DNA of 41,500 nucleotides, taken from positions 1,986,816-2,028,315 of the forward strand of contig RPFO01000084.1 in the NCBI GenBank assembly GCA_009746045.1. Reading direction: 5' to 3'. A program made the position numbers and the translations under genes. Under the pieces are notes generated by a model, which did not search any database, was not told the origin of the DNA, and worked only from the letters and a program-made list of their open reading frames with translations. The DNA is from Mesostigma viride. Lineage: Eukaryota; Streptophyta; Mesostigmatophyceae; Mesostigmatales; Mesostigmataceae. This document shows positions 1-10,150 of this stretch, one piece after another. Numbering within the stretch: the stretch's first letter is position 1; every line of letters begins with the position of its first letter.

Positions 1-180
1 TTGGTTTTACTAGTCCGATGGGTGAACATGGGCTGGGACATAGTACCCCTATGGTCAATCTGATTTTTGCCCTGCGTGGCAAGTAGAATAACCCTGTGTG
101 GTTAGTAGCATGTTTGTTGTGTGCTTTCTCTCTTTAGTTGCTGGTCCTTATCTACATGACGGTAGGGACTACCGTCCCCC

Positions 181-195
181 GGGGAGGGGGAGGAG
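181..195 (+). other. Polypurine tract of an LTR retrotransposon
   Basis: An uninterrupted purine run (GGGGAGGGGGAGGAG) lies directly before a TG dinucleotide that opens a candidate LTR. This is the usual site where plus-strand DNA synthesis is primed in LTR retrotransposons. The 180 bases to its left would be the 3' untranslated interior of that element; I see no coding sequence there. Confidence 0.55.
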
Positions 196-844
196 TGTTG
201 CGAACCCGACCCTTGGAACGGGCGCAACAATGGAATAAATTATGTATTTTGGCTTGTTGTCATAGTCCGTAGGACTTTGGGACTCATTTCGGGACTTAAT
301 TTGGGAATTGTCCCTTGGTCAGGACTTTTGTATGGAACTATGATAGTTTGTGTGATTCGGACCGGTTATTTTGGGCCTAGGTTGATGTACGAGATCTTCT
401 AGAGCTAGTAAGCCGGTGCAGTCGCGCCGCGCTGCGTACTTTATAGCTGGTTGAGATATTGTACCCATGCGTGGATTCTGTAGCCTGGCGAGGGTCGATG
501 TCGACCCGAGGATCTTGTGTGGACTGCATGTTTCGGAATTCTCTGGAAGGCCGGCGCCATGTCGGCGCCCCTTGCCAGCCTGGTGGCAGACCTAGGTGAA
601 ATTGGTCCGAGGACGAGAGTCTCGTCCTCTTGGTTCGGAATAAAGTGTGTGTTTTCACCTGTCTGAACCTGGGGCATAATTCCAACTGCATTTGGTAGCT
701 CCATCCTAAATGTGGATTGTGTAGATTAATGCAATATTAATCAACGCGAGCCGTAACAGGCCTAAAGCCACGCCTGTTCCGTTAATCCCACTCCCAGAGA
801 GTGGTCGTGGTTAGCCAAGAAACCGGGAATAACCTACCTTAACA
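196..844 (+). repeat. Candidate 3' LTR (about 649 bp)
   Basis: The segment starts TGTTGCG immediately after the polypurine tract and ends CTTAACA, so it has TGTT...AACA inverted ends as LTRs do. No second copy is in the window, so the boundaries rest only on the tract and the ends. Its right end abuts a gag remnant on the opposite strand, which suggests this element inserted into an older Copia element. The target duplication cannot be tested because the left end is outside the window. Confidence 0.45.
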
Positions 845-1438
845 ATAGGATCTTTCGCACGACCCAGATGGGTTCGTTACATGAAGCGTCACTTTGTCAG
901 CCAGGTTAAGAGAAGCAAGTGCAGGCAGTAAATCATCAGGCACGCCAGCAATAAAATTTTCAGCCAGGTCCTCCTCGGCCATGTGGCCACCGGCAGCTTG
1001 TAGGTCAGCGTGATCCATCTCGCCCTGCGTGAGAAATTGGCGCATGGTCTGTCCCCGTTCCAGTTTCATTCTATTAATCTTGCGTCTAAGGGCACGACGA
1101 TTGCTCATTAAAAGCTTTGGCTGTTCGTATTCCTCGCATAGACGTTTATAGGCAATGCTCCCAACTTTCTGGGGGACATTATTCACGAGCTTAAGAGCCG
1201 GGCCCACTAGGCACTGCGTCAGAGCAGCAAAAAGAATAAAGTCACGCTGCTCATCATCTTCCACGCCCAACAGGATATTGAGCATGCCAGAAGCGGCCAC
1301 AATTGCTACAAGCGGAATTTTCGTGTCCTCCCATTTGCTGGGGTCGGAGCCATTGAAAGGAGTGATGCTCTTGCAGGCGGTAATCAGGTTGAGGTCCTTG
1401 GTAGCCTTGGTGGTAGCTGCCACAGTTGCAGTTGCCAT
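839..1438 (-). pseudogene. Copia-type Gag fragment (UBN2-like), truncated
   Basis: The reading frame from the ATG at 1438 gives about 200 residues that look like the N-terminal Gag region of Ty1/copia polyproteins. They include FNGSDPSKWEDTK near the start, a helical middle with YKRLCEEYEQPK, and a block QTMRQFLTQGEMDHADLQ followed by FIAGVPDDLL. This part packages element RNA. The frame ends within a few bases of the LTR at 841-844, so zinc knuckle, protease, integrase and RT are missing. A possible primer-binding site lies about 220 bases upstream in the right orientation. Gag family is fairly sure; a non-functional remnant is the natural reading. Confidence 0.6.
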
Positions 1439-1658
1439 TCTTGAAGAAAAAAGAGAAATTTCAGGACAATAAGATGGCGATGAGGTAGCAACGATGGTCA
1501 ACGACTACAAAGACGAAATACAGGCTGTCGTCAAGGAGCCGGAACTCTTGGATTAAAAACTGACTGGCTGTAGCACAGGGAGTTGATTCCAGGTTTGTTG
1601 ATTTCAGGTTTGTACGAATTTGCAATTTGTTAAAATTTCGAAGATGCTCTCCCCCCTC

Positions 1659-1670
1659 AGACCGATACCA
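1659..1670 (-). other. Possible tRNA primer-binding site
   Basis: On the minus strand the sequence reads TGGTATCGGTC. Its first seven bases match the initiator-tRNA-Met complement typical of Copia elements (TGGTATC...). It lies upstream of the Gag start in the expected order. I could not find a clean LTR ending in CA just upstream of it, so this is tentative. Confidence 0.35.
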
Positions 1671-2119
1671 GGTCAAGAAAATGACCTAGGAGTAGTCTCG
1701 AAATTATATATTGCATGTGTAACTCATCTCAACTTTGTTACCATAGCCAGTTTTTATTGCGGAGCCTGAGGCATAATTGTTAAGGAGACAACCCAAAGGT
1801 TAAATGCTACGTTGCCTGCCTGAAAGCTGGCAAGTCACAAAACCACGCAATATTGGCCGTCCAGCTAGGAGCGGCGCATTCGTGGGCGTTGCCGATGCAT
1901 TTGGCCCATACATGGGTGAAGGGCGCGGCGCCCAGCACTTGGTACTCTACCTAGTATATCAGATTTCTTTCCACAAGTGCATACGGCTCAACTTAAACAT
2001 TTTGTCACGCCTTGTTAGTGCGTCCGCTAGTATCATTTATGGACACAGCCACGCAAGCAATGATCCAAGTAATTCTGACACCGTAGGTACGAAAAGTATT
2101 GTGCCGAAATTACAACTTC

Positions 2120-2285
2120 GGCACTCTGTAACTTTTTCTATACGGCACTATTTTCAGTGCTACAAATTGTGCCGGAAATATCACAGCAAGCCCTACTTAG
2201 CCTATTAATTATATCAGCCAAATATACGGCAGGCGGGTGCGATTATTAGGGACGCAAACCCTAATACCTCCGTGTACATCAGGAT
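2120..2285 (+). repeat. Dispersed repeat, copy 1 (inverted partner near 25,245-25,400)
   Basis: The stretch from GGCACTATTTTCAGTGCTA to AATACCTCCGTGTACA matches, in reverse complement with scattered substitutions and a small gap, the segment near 25,245-25,400. Just upstream, GTGCCGAA and TTCGGCAC form a short inverted repeat. No coding homology was recognised. It could be a short DNA transposon or a solo piece of one. Confidence 0.55.
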
Positions 2286-2379
2286 GGCCACAAACACAAT
2301 TATCTCACATAGGCAGTTGGGCACATGATCATAGGGTCAAAAACCGTGACAATTATATGAATATACCCCCTTGGACCTT

Positions 2380-2629
2380 GCAGATGGAGACGTTGTTGCT
2401 AACAGACAGCATGGGTATGGTCCAGTTTGTTCACAAGCAGCTGGCCAGAAGCCGGGACCTGGATTATTTGTTGCTGAAGGAGTTGGCCAGTTTGGTTGAC
2501 TTGAAGCATATCCCTGGCGAGGAGAACCCTGCTGATGCATTGACCAAGCTGCCACACAAGGCCCCAGCCCAGTACAATGTACTGAGGAAGCTCATGAATG
2601 CTGACTGTCAAGTCGGTCTATCTGTCTAA
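2380..2629 (+). pseudogene. Copia RNase H C-terminal fragment
   Basis: The frame encodes LLLTDSMGMVQFVHKQ, then SRDLDYLLLKELASL, then HIPGEENPADALTKLP before a stop at about 2629. This is the characteristic end of a Ty1/copia polyprotein RNase H: an active-site Asp near the start, then the conserved P-x-E-x-x-A-D-x-L-T-K block. Everything upstream (integrase, RT) is absent, the frame having been joined to unrelated sequence near 2375. It lies on the opposite strand from the Gag fragment, so it comes from another copy. Family assignment is confident; it is clearly partial. Confidence 0.7.
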
Positions 2630-3303
2630 AAGCTGAGAGCTGGGTGCTTAAGTCTCTGGATATCAGGCTGGGAGCTTGATTGTACATAATCCTGAGCACA
2701 CCTTGAGGGGTGAGACATGTCTCTGGTGTGGGAATGTCTGACATTGTCTCTGATGGAGAGATGTCTATCTGGGGTTTTCATCTCAGTCTGAGGTTTCCCC
2801 AGATCTGTGGTTTGTGGGCGGGGTTCGATTCCCTGGTGCCGTCTTAAGGCGGAGTTTCACGGACTGGCTGACCCATCCACCATGCTGGTGAGGTGGCGAC
2901 AGGTCCCCTGATTTTCCACGGTTGGAATGAGTATAGGAGCTTGTGTTTTTGCATGTGCTTCGCGTAGATGTTGTGTCTGGTTCGATAAGGGGCAGCAGAC
3001 CGGCGCCGACTCCCGTCTGGGGGTCAGCAATGTTTTCTGATGAGCTGTTGTGGGTGATCGGTGGGGTTTCGCCTAAGGTCCTGAAGGTTGTGCATACTTC
3101 TCAAGTTCTTCGCTGAACACCTATGGGCTGCCACAGTTGGCCAACCTCTTGTACATGGGTAACACAACGAGCCTCCCGGGAAGGGATAGGGACTCATTGT
3201 AATTTGTTTGTGCTCCTGAACCAGTATGGGTGCTATGTACATATAATAAGGAATCCAAGCTGACTGTCATGCCCAGCGGGTTGTGACTTGTAGTCGGGGA
3301 GGA
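2630..3303 (+). other. Non-coding stretch after the RNase H tail
   Basis: No ORF here resembles a known protein. It is probably the 3' untranslated interior of the same Copia element, because it lies between the RNase H stop and a purine-rich GGGGAGGA tract that precedes a TG. Confidence 0.4.
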
Positions 3304-4075
3304 TGTCCAGTACCCATTGTGTGTGTTTGTATGTAGACTTGTGTGAGCTGCTACATCTCAAGAAAAGAAAGGATTGGAGTTAACGCCAAGCGCATTGGCG
3401 TGTCCCTGATTCGGCATATCTCTGCGATTCCAGCGGCACCGGAACGAGTTCATTCCGACAAGTATCAAGAAAGTTATGGCGTTCCGACTTCCCGGTCGCG
3501 CGCGAGCGCGAGCCGGCTGTTCTTCTAAGTCGGGCGTGAATATTTGCCGACGACATATGGGGTCGACAGTAATTCCTGGGCTGACAGGAATTAGGTGCTG
3601 AACCTACGACGGTATTGGATTAATACGTCGTACGCAGGTTAAATAGGAACCTTAACCTGTGGTCTGTTGGTACCGCAGGCTTAGTCCTGGACTTCTAGGT
3701 GCAGATGCAATAATCATTGTGGACTGTACTCTGTGGTCACTGTGCCTGTATGGCAGACCTACTGTATAGGAACTGGGCGCTGTACAGGTTGTGAATACTG
3801 TACCGGGAGTGTTATTACTGAGCAGGCCTCCTAGGCTGCTCAGGACTAGCAAAGCACAGTGCACAAGTATAAAAGAATAGGCCAGTGCCAATTGGGCATC
3901 CCTTGCGAGCCTGCCTCACGTGTGTTGCCTTGACTTGGCAAACTCGTGTATAAGCCTCAAGTGTGTGAGCGCTGTAACATTATCCAATTTTAACAAAGCT
4001 CCGTTCCAACCACATTCACACATCGCTGCATTGCAACCATATCCTTATACATTGCGTTTAAAAACGTTAACTCAA
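3304..4075 (+). repeat. Candidate Copia LTR with TATA box (right end uncertain)
   Basis: The segment starts TGTCCAG straight after the GGGGAGGA purine tract. It contains a promoter-like TATAAAAG at 3868-3875 and an AT-rich segment after it, which would correspond to R-U5. The right border is a guess, as several CA dinucleotides are possible. No second copy is present in the window to confirm it. Confidence 0.3.
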
Positions 4076-4775
4076 TGTGCTAGTTGGATGCAGGTTGAGG
4101 AGACCGACCTTTCTAACATCGTGCCAACCGCCTCAAACAGACAAGGGACTAGAAAGATATCAGGTCCCGAAGTACTGCCGACCGGTGGGCAGTGGCGGTG
4201 CACTCTCATGGCACAGTCGACAGGACACGTGGCAGGCAGGGCCTGCTCAGGCTTAGCCTGCACCATCACGTGAATGGGGTACACGGTGTACTGAGGACGC
4301 AACGGTCCTGTGGCTATAGTAGAAGCCAGTAGCCAGCCACAAGGTCTGCAAGGATGTAAATCCGTGCAGAGCTGTGGCAGGTCCTGTGCTAACCTAGACA
4401 CAGGATGGCCAGCGATTCCTGCATGTTGCCTGCAACGAGGATGCAGGGTAACGATACGGGGCTCTGGCAAGGTAGCGGTGCATGCACAGCGTTGCTCATG
4501 ACCGAGGTACAAGGTGGAATGAGGTAGCATATAGCTCGAGGCCCAACGAGGCAACGAGCGTCTTCACACACGAACCTTGGTCGTCACAACGAGTGGCGAG
4601 CCTATATCGAGGGTCGTAGGCCTGGTGTGAGGATAAAGGTTGCTAGCCAAGCAGCCGAGCCTAGGGTCATTCCAGCCAGCAAGACCAGGAGCTCACAAGC
4701 TCGCTGAGGAGTTGCTGTGCAAATATTCCCCCTTCACCCCGGGGTGTGGCAAGGTTGTGTTCTGTCCCCATATCT
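4076..4775. other. No recognisable feature
   Basis: Open frames on both strands are short and resemble nothing known to me. I see no tRNA, repeat or transposon end in this stretch. Confidence 0.4.
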
Positions 4776-5615
4776 TCTGATTTGGCACGCCGCAAAGGTG
4801 AAAACCATTTGCGTTCGGTGCCGGTCCGCGGAAAACGCGGAAAACGCGATCTACAAATGAATCCGACCGGAATCAAACTGGGGACCTCTCGCACCAACTT
4901 TCGCTGACTATGGGACGGACGTCTCCGGATCCCAGGGCATCGCCAACTTACACCTACAGTCATCCGCAAAAGTTCTCCTTTCCTGGGAGTGATGCAAGCC
5001 TTTCGGATGTGGTACTAGATAAATCATTCGAGATCTGTGTGTGTAGGAGTACTACACACGTGTCTGCACGCGAGACTTGTTCAGTCTCGCAACGTGAGAC
5101 GGACTGAACACGGCTGGAACCTTCTTTATTAGAAGGGGGCGTAGCGGGTACTATCGAGATTCAGCCAAGCGTATAGTCTGATTTGGCACGCCGCAAAGGT
5201 GAAAACCATTTGCGTTCGGTGCCGGTCCGCGGAAAACGCGGAAAACGCGATCTGCAAATGAATCCGACCGGAATCGAACTGGGGACCTCTCGCACCAACT
5301 TTCGCTGACTACAGGACGGGCGTCTCCGGATCCCAGGGCATCGCCAACTTACACCTACAGTCATCGGCAAAAGTTCTCCTTTCCGGGGAGTGATGCAAGC
5401 CTTTCGGATTTGGTACTAGATAAATCATTCGAGATCTGTGTGTGTAGGAGTACTACACAGGTGTCTGCACGCGAGACTTGTTCAGTCTCGCAACGTGAGA
5501 CGGACTGAACACGGCTGGAACCTTCTTTATTAGAAGGGGGCGTAGCCGGTACTATCGAGATCAGCCAAGCGTGACAATATTCTGATCTTTGGCACGCCGC
5601 AAAGGTGAAAACCAT
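4776..5615 (+). repeat. Tandem repeat, period about 401-404 bp, two full units and a stub
   Basis: Unit 1 begins TCTGATTTGGCACGCC at 4776, unit 2 at 5177 and a third, truncated after about 33 bases, at 5581. Units 1 and 2 are nearly identical apart from point changes. Each contains a tRNA-like 72-mer on the minus strand and three perfect hairpins on either strand. In unit 1 these are 5039-5059 (8-bp stem), 5070-5090 (8-bp stem) and 5120-5136 (6-bp stem). The stub joins directly to a 5'-truncated LINE. This could be a tandemised SINE or another small structured RNA element. Confidence 0.75.
5261..5332 (-). other. tRNA-like sequence with B-box (unit 2; the unit 1 copy is at 4860-4931)
   Basis: Read on the minus strand, the outer seven bases GATCCGG and TCGGATT can pair throughout, allowing two G-U pairs, across exactly 72 bases. 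A Pol III B-box-like AGTTCGATTCC sits where the T-arm should be. The T-stem is poor (CCCCA against TCCGG) and I cannot fold a convincing D or anticodon arm. It is therefore a degenerate tRNA or the tRNA-derived promoter of a SINE, not a working tRNA gene. Unit 1 has a T in place of the B-box C. Confidence 0.3.
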
Positions 5616-6268
5616 ATCTGTTCATTATTGTCGTGGACCACGTCATGCGCCAGGCACGTGCGCGCTTCTACTGCTCTGAAGGGGTTCGAGCCTGGCTTGG
5701 ACATCCTTAACGATCGCGAGAAGGGCGGCAGTGGCCTTGGTTACCGCTTGTCCGACCTGAAAATTGCGGATGATACCACCCTCATCGGCCGCCCCAAGCA
5801 CATTCAAAGCTGGCTGGACTGTCTGGGCTTGGAGGCGCGGGCGGTGGGGTTGGAGATTAGTGTCAAAACTGAGGTGATGGTGATTGGGGCTTCCAGTTGC
5901 CCGCCTCAGCCACGGCTGCTAGACGGGACGGAGGTCCCGTTCCGTGATCGCTTCAAACTGTTGGGGAGCATGCTCCATGACAGCGCCGACGATGTGGACA
6001 TCCGCATCGGCCTGGCCTGGGCCAGGCTTCGTTCGCTTAACCCCTACTGGCACTCAAAGGACCTGGGCGAGGATAGCAAGCGAGTGCTCTTCAAGGTCCT
6101 CGTCCTCACGGTGCTCACCTATGGCGCCGAGGCATGGACGCTCACGTACGGACACGCTCAGTGGCCACCTGCCGGGCTCAGTGGACGGCATGGTTACTAG
6201 GATGCTTTGACAGGTCCTGCATGTAGGGGTATCCACACATAGGTCTTTAGAGTCTTTGTATCAGGGTA
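5613..6268 (+). pseudogene. LINE reverse transcriptase fragment, 5'-truncated and frame-broken
   Basis: The sequence enters a LINE frame at YLFIIVVDHVMRQARAR, immediately after the tandem-repeat stub. It changes frame near 5690 and continues through LKIADDTTLIGRPK, WLDCLGLEARAVGLEIS, RFKLLGSMLHD and VLTVLTYGAEAWTLT. After a TGA at about 6208 the same frame still reads as thumb-domain sequence up to about 6268. The catalytic YADD motif reads IADD. The 5' two thirds of the element (endonuclease, palm and fingers) are missing. It belongs to the same family as the minus-strand LINE to its right, with the two 3' ends facing each other. Confidence 0.75.
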
Positions 6269-6429
6269 TTAATTAATTAAGGACGAGATTGATTAATTAA
6301 TTAATAGACACGTGACTGCGTCACGTGAGCATAAGTCCTCAGTGCATGAAAGGGGAACATGGGATGGAATGGATGGTATAAGCTATCTAGGTCCTAGTTA
6401 CAGGGGTGTGGGCACCGCGGCCCGAATCG
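6269..6429. other. AT-rich spacer between converging LINEs
   Basis: It contains TTAATTAA-rich sequence and a perfect inverted repeat CACGTGAC-TGC-GTCACGTG at 6309-6327. No coding sequence was seen. It may hold the 3' untranslated ends of one or both LINEs. Confidence 0.5.
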
Positions 6430-6906
6430 CTATGAATGCCATACTTGGTCACACGCGGAGCCCCCACAGGCTTGGGGGTCACTGGTCTCCTTCATTACTA
6501 CTTGCCATCTATCCTTGCGCACCATCTGCCTCCATATTACAGACAAACCAGGAGGCTGCCCGGGGGTGAGCCCGTCACGTCTAGTGTAGCACATGTCCAT
6601 GCCGAGTCTATCACGAAATGTCCACGGGTGGCGGCCCTGCCGCGCGCGGCCGGGGGCACGCCAGGTTAGGACATATCGCCCAGGCTGGGCGGGCTTGGTG
6701 CCAGCTAGTCTATCTGAGGTATCTACCTGATCTTTGTGGGCCAGGTGCCCGGCTAGGCCCAGGCGCCTGTGCCTAATAATGTGGGAAACATAGGGCAAAT
6801 CAGCGTACAAATCCTCATTACTAATGTGCAAACCAAAGGGGCCTGGCGCAGCATCTTGGTGACGGCGCCGTCGAGTCGTTGCTCCAGCTGCTGCGTCAGT
6901 GCCCAC
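6430..6906 (-). pseudogene. LINE C-terminal region after RT
   Basis: The frame includes LHISNEDLYADLPYVSHI followed by RRLGLAGHLAHKDQ. This is the post-RT region that in RTE-like elements follows the thumb and ends in a W-x-D-type tail. It is out of frame with the RT segment that ends near 6753-6900, so one indel separates them. Its role in retrotransposition is not well defined in the family. The frame runs on to 6430 without recognisable motifs. Confidence 0.55.
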
Positions 6907-8612
6907 GTCTCGGCGCCGTAGGTCAGGATCGTCAGAATGACGACCTTGAAGAGGTCACGCTTGGCGATCTGGGGTAGGGCGGGGTTGCTCTGGACACCAG
7001 CGGCGGTGGTCATGGAGGTGCGCCCACGCCATGCCGATCCGTGTCGTCATGTCGTCCTCGCAGTTGGGAAGCCAACTGCCGAGCAGCTTGAAGCGGCCTG
7101 AAGGAGGGTAGTTGACCTCGGCATCGTCTAAGAGGCGGAGTGTGGGTGGGGGCCCTGCCATGCCGAGGGCCAGGGCCTCCGTTTTGGGGCTGATTTCTAG
7201 ACCAACCGCCCGAGCCTCGAGCGCCAGGCAGTCCAGCCAAAGTTGGGCAGACTCCGGCTTCTCGATGAGCGTGATGTCGTCGGCATAAATGAGGTCAGCT
7301 AGTAAATTCTGCTTGTTAGTCGGCCCCCCTTCCCCAAGCTCGTTCGTGATCGCTAGGCCAGGGGCACGGCCTGCAATGCTAGCAAAGCGAGCACGTGCCT
7401 GGCGCATAACATAATCCACGACAATAATAAACAGGTACGGCGACAGGACGCAACCCTGCCAGACGCCGGTCTGCAGTGGGCATGGCGGGGTAATGCCGTG
7501 TTGAGTGCGCACCGAAGTGGTCGACCCCTCATACAGCGTGCGGATGACGGTAATCAGGGGAGTGGGGACGCGAGCGCGAGCAAGTACAGCCCATATAGAG
7601 CGTCCCAGAGGACAGAATCAAAAGCCTTGATGAAGTCGACGAAGATCAGTATGGCGGGAAACTCACCAGGTTGCAGGAGAGCGATTTCCTCGAAGAGGCG
7701 ACGCGCGATGAAGATGGCCATGACGGTGTTGCGCCCAGGACGGAAGCCCATTTGACTTTCCCCAAGGTGACAGTCGAGAGCAGAACGGAGGCGGTTGAGG
7801 ATCATGCGCATGAACAACTTGAGTGCGGCGCTCTGGATGCAGACTCCTCTGTAGTTGGCGGGGTCGTCAGGGGAACCTTTGTTTTTGTACAGCATAATAC
7901 GGTAGCTGTGCTGCCACTCAGGAATCGGCGTCGCGTCGGCAAGCAGGATCCGGTTGCAGACGTCAAGCAGGAACCCCGTGAGCGCCGTCAGCTTAATCAC
8001 CGGGGCTGGGAGCTGGTCAGGTCCAACGGCGGCATAGAAGCGGAGTTGCTTGGCGGCAGCGCTCAGCTCGAGCTCGGTGAACGGCGGGAGCTGGTTGGGG
8101 TCGGCCAGGGGTTCCGTCAGGGCTGGGTACGTGTAGTCCTGCTCAGCGGCGGGCGGCGTGGGCGGCGCAGGGACGTCCGCAGGCGCTACTGCCAGGCGTG
8201 CGGCCGCCAGAGGGCCAAGCGGCGGAGGCGGCGGGGGGGCGCCGAGCAGCCGGGACTGGGAGGAATACCACTGGTCGAGCTGCTGCTGCGGTGAGCCAGA
8301 GAGCGTCCGCGGCGCCGGCTGCGCGCCGCCGGCGGGCCGTTGGGCGTGACGCAGGCGGGTCCAGGCGTACTTGCCGTGCTGGTCCTTGAGGTGGGCGAAG
8401 TACTCGCGGACATGAAGGTCCTCCTGCTCCTTGGTCGCCTGCCGGATGGCCGAGTGGTAATCGGCTTTGAGGCGGGCGTAGCGGGCGGGGTCGCTGTTGT
8501 CGCGCAGGGCTTGCCAGGCCTGGATGACGGCGGGGAGCCGGTGCAGGCTGGTGAAGCGGGGCGGGCGGGGGGGGGGCAGCAGGGCCCCGGCCGCGGGCAG
8601 CTTGTGTGTCAT
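6753..8612 (-). pseudogene. LINE reverse transcriptase domain, several frames
   Basis: From 8612 leftward the frame gives a linker, then RT motifs: YRIMLYKNKGSPDDPANYRG, SQMGFRPGRNTVMAIF and FVDFIKAFDSV. In the last, catalytic Asp is kept but the usual Arg before KAFDSV is Ile. After a frame change near 7550 it continues with YLFIIVVDYVMRQARARF, LIYADDITLIEKP (catalytic YADD intact), WLDCLALEARAVGLEIS and RFKLLGSWLP. After another change near 7000 it reads DLFKVVILTILTYGAETW. Target-primed cDNA synthesis is the family function. The catalytic residues survive but the frame does not. Confidence 0.75.
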
Positions 8613-9629
8613 GCAGCGAGGTGCCGAAGGGCCGATGCCGGGCCGGCAGCGAACAGCTGGGCGTGGCTGGCCGGGATGTCCAGCGCGTCGACGAACGCCT
8701 CTGCGGCGCGCTTGTGGGCGCGTTTTTCAGGGAAGTCCTCCAGAGCGTCGTCAGATTTCTCAAGCAACCGAAGTGTGCGCAAATCAGGTGGTGCCACGTG
8801 CTTACGAAAGGGCGAGGGGAATCGCAGGCGGATGCGGGCGGTGACGATGCGGTGATCGGAGCGCACCAGGGGGATCACATGCGAGCGAGCAGCTAGTACA
8901 GATCCTTGATGACGCTTGCGCATTACAACATAGTCAATGCAGCGTTCAGTGCCAGTTGGCGAGGTGTGTGTGACCAAAGCATCTGGACTATGTGGAAAGC
9001 GGGTGTTGGCAGTGGCCAAATCGCATGTCGTAAGCAAATCAGCAAAAAGTTCAGTGTTGGCATTGGAGACCGTACCGTTGGGGGCGTGCTGACATCCGCC
9101 AGTACCCGGTGGTAGCGTGGCGTTGGCGTCCAGCAGCAGAGCGAGGTAGTTGCGACCATGCAGGGATGCCGTTCGCCAGGTTCTCCAGCGCCGCAAAGAA
9201 GCCCTTGCGGTCTTGTTCTGGGTGGCCGGAGTGGGGTGCGTAACCAACGCCCACCGTCAGGGCGTAGGTCGAGTGGCCCTCCATCGAATGAAAAGTGGCC
9301 ACAAGGAGCCGAGCGTTGACCAACTGGGGTTCGCCCATGTCGCGTACAGCAAGCGGGGAGCAGAGGAGACCGACGCCCCCGTTCCCGGTGCCGTCGCCGC
9401 CTCCGTAGTAGAACCGCCAGCCGTCGATGTCGTCAGCAGCAAGGGCAGTTGATCCGCGGGCCGATGCAGTGCGCCTGTGTTCTTGGATTCCCAGGATGGC
9501 GATATTATTGTCGATGCAGAAACCAATAAGATTGGAGACTCGATGGCACTGACAGTCGTCACTGCGCAGGCAGTGACAGCGGTCAGCGTCGGGCTGGAGC
9601 GTGCGGGCGTTGAAGGTGGCGATGACCAA
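8609..9629 (-). pseudogene. LINE apurinic/apyrimidinic-type endonuclease domain
   Basis: The frame opening at 9629 shows the exonuclease-endonuclease-phosphatase fold motifs in order: ATFNARTL (metal-binding Asn), ILGIQEHRR (catalytic Glu), then a GGVGLL segment. After a frame change around 9200 it continues with LLLDANATLPPG (Asp-Asn), IDYVVMRKRHQG and SDHRIVTARI (the terminal Asp-His). This domain nicks target DNA to prime reverse transcription. The frame break lies between the Glu and Asp motifs; all active-site residues I can identify are present. Confidence 0.75.
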
Positions 9630-9659
9630 GGGCGCGCGTTGACTGAAAAGGGGGATGCA

Positions 9660-10030
9660 GGCGGGGGTGGGGGCGGAGATGGAGCAGGGTGGTGATGGGG
9701 GTGGGGGTGGAGGTGGTGGGGTAGGGGGGCGGGTTGGGGACTTATGCTTTCAATCACCGTTTCGATTCTTCCTGCCAACGCGTCGAGGCGACGCCGACGG
9801 TTGGCTCGGGTGGCCAGGTAGAATGAGTCTGCGTCTGCACGCGTAAGAAATGCGTGCAGTCTGAGGAGGTTTCGGAGGCGGCCGCGCGAGGCGGGGCGAA
9901 CCTGGCTCACTGCCGACCCGTTGCTCTCTCTCCGACAGCCCGAGGGCTGCGAAGGCAAAGGGGCGGGAAGGGGAGTTAGGCAGATCCCACTGCCAGAGCC
10001 GCGGAGCCGCGGGGCCGCGAGCGTCGTCAT
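9660..10030 (-). pseudogene. LINE N-terminal proline-rich region (ORF1-like or 5' part of ORF2)
   Basis: The frame starting at 10030 reads through GRLRNLLRLHAFLTRADADS and RANRRRRLDALAGRIETVIE, then a run of Pro and His-Pro. It loses the frame just before the endonuclease begins. It could be the end of ORF1 or a leader to ORF2. I recognise no RNA-binding or zinc-knuckle motif, so only its position links it to the LINE. Confidence 0.4.
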
Positions 10031-10150
10031 TGATAGGAGAGAAGGGTTCGCAGCGCGGGCTCCGGCTCAGGTGCAAAGCGAACGAATTTATAAGGGGGAC
10101 GGCCAAGCCTGGCAGCCATACCTGAGCTGAAGTTGCCCCGGCGGATCCCC

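Larger units (their letters stand above)
6430..10150 (-). mobile_element. Non-LTR retrotransposon (LINE with APE-type endonuclease and RT), decayed
   Basis: Read right to left, the order is a proline-rich N-terminal region, an apurinic-type endonuclease, a GC-rich linker, reverse transcriptase, and a C-terminal segment with RRLGLAGHLAHKDQ. That order defines APE-class LINEs such as the RTE, Jockey and L1 groups. The YGAETWALT block and the R-R-L-G-x-x-G-H block fit an RTE-like clade best, but I cannot place it firmly. At least five changes of reading frame separate the domains, so as read it cannot make one protein. The 5' end is uncertain; there is no poly-A or clear target duplication. Confidence 0.75.

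Noticed and set aside
5261-5332. A functional tRNA gene
   Set aside because: Only the acceptor pairing and B-box are credible; T-stem mismatches and no convincing D or anticodon arm. Kept as tRNA-like only.
4776-5615. Hammerhead ribozyme in the tandem repeat of about 400 bp (retrozyme idea)
   Set aside because: I looked for the CTGANGA and GAAA core on both strands of the unit and did not find them together.
7671-8855. Long plus-strand frames (207 and 171 residues) in GC-rich sequence
   Set aside because: Antisense to the LINE RT and linker, where the minus strand carries clear RT motifs.
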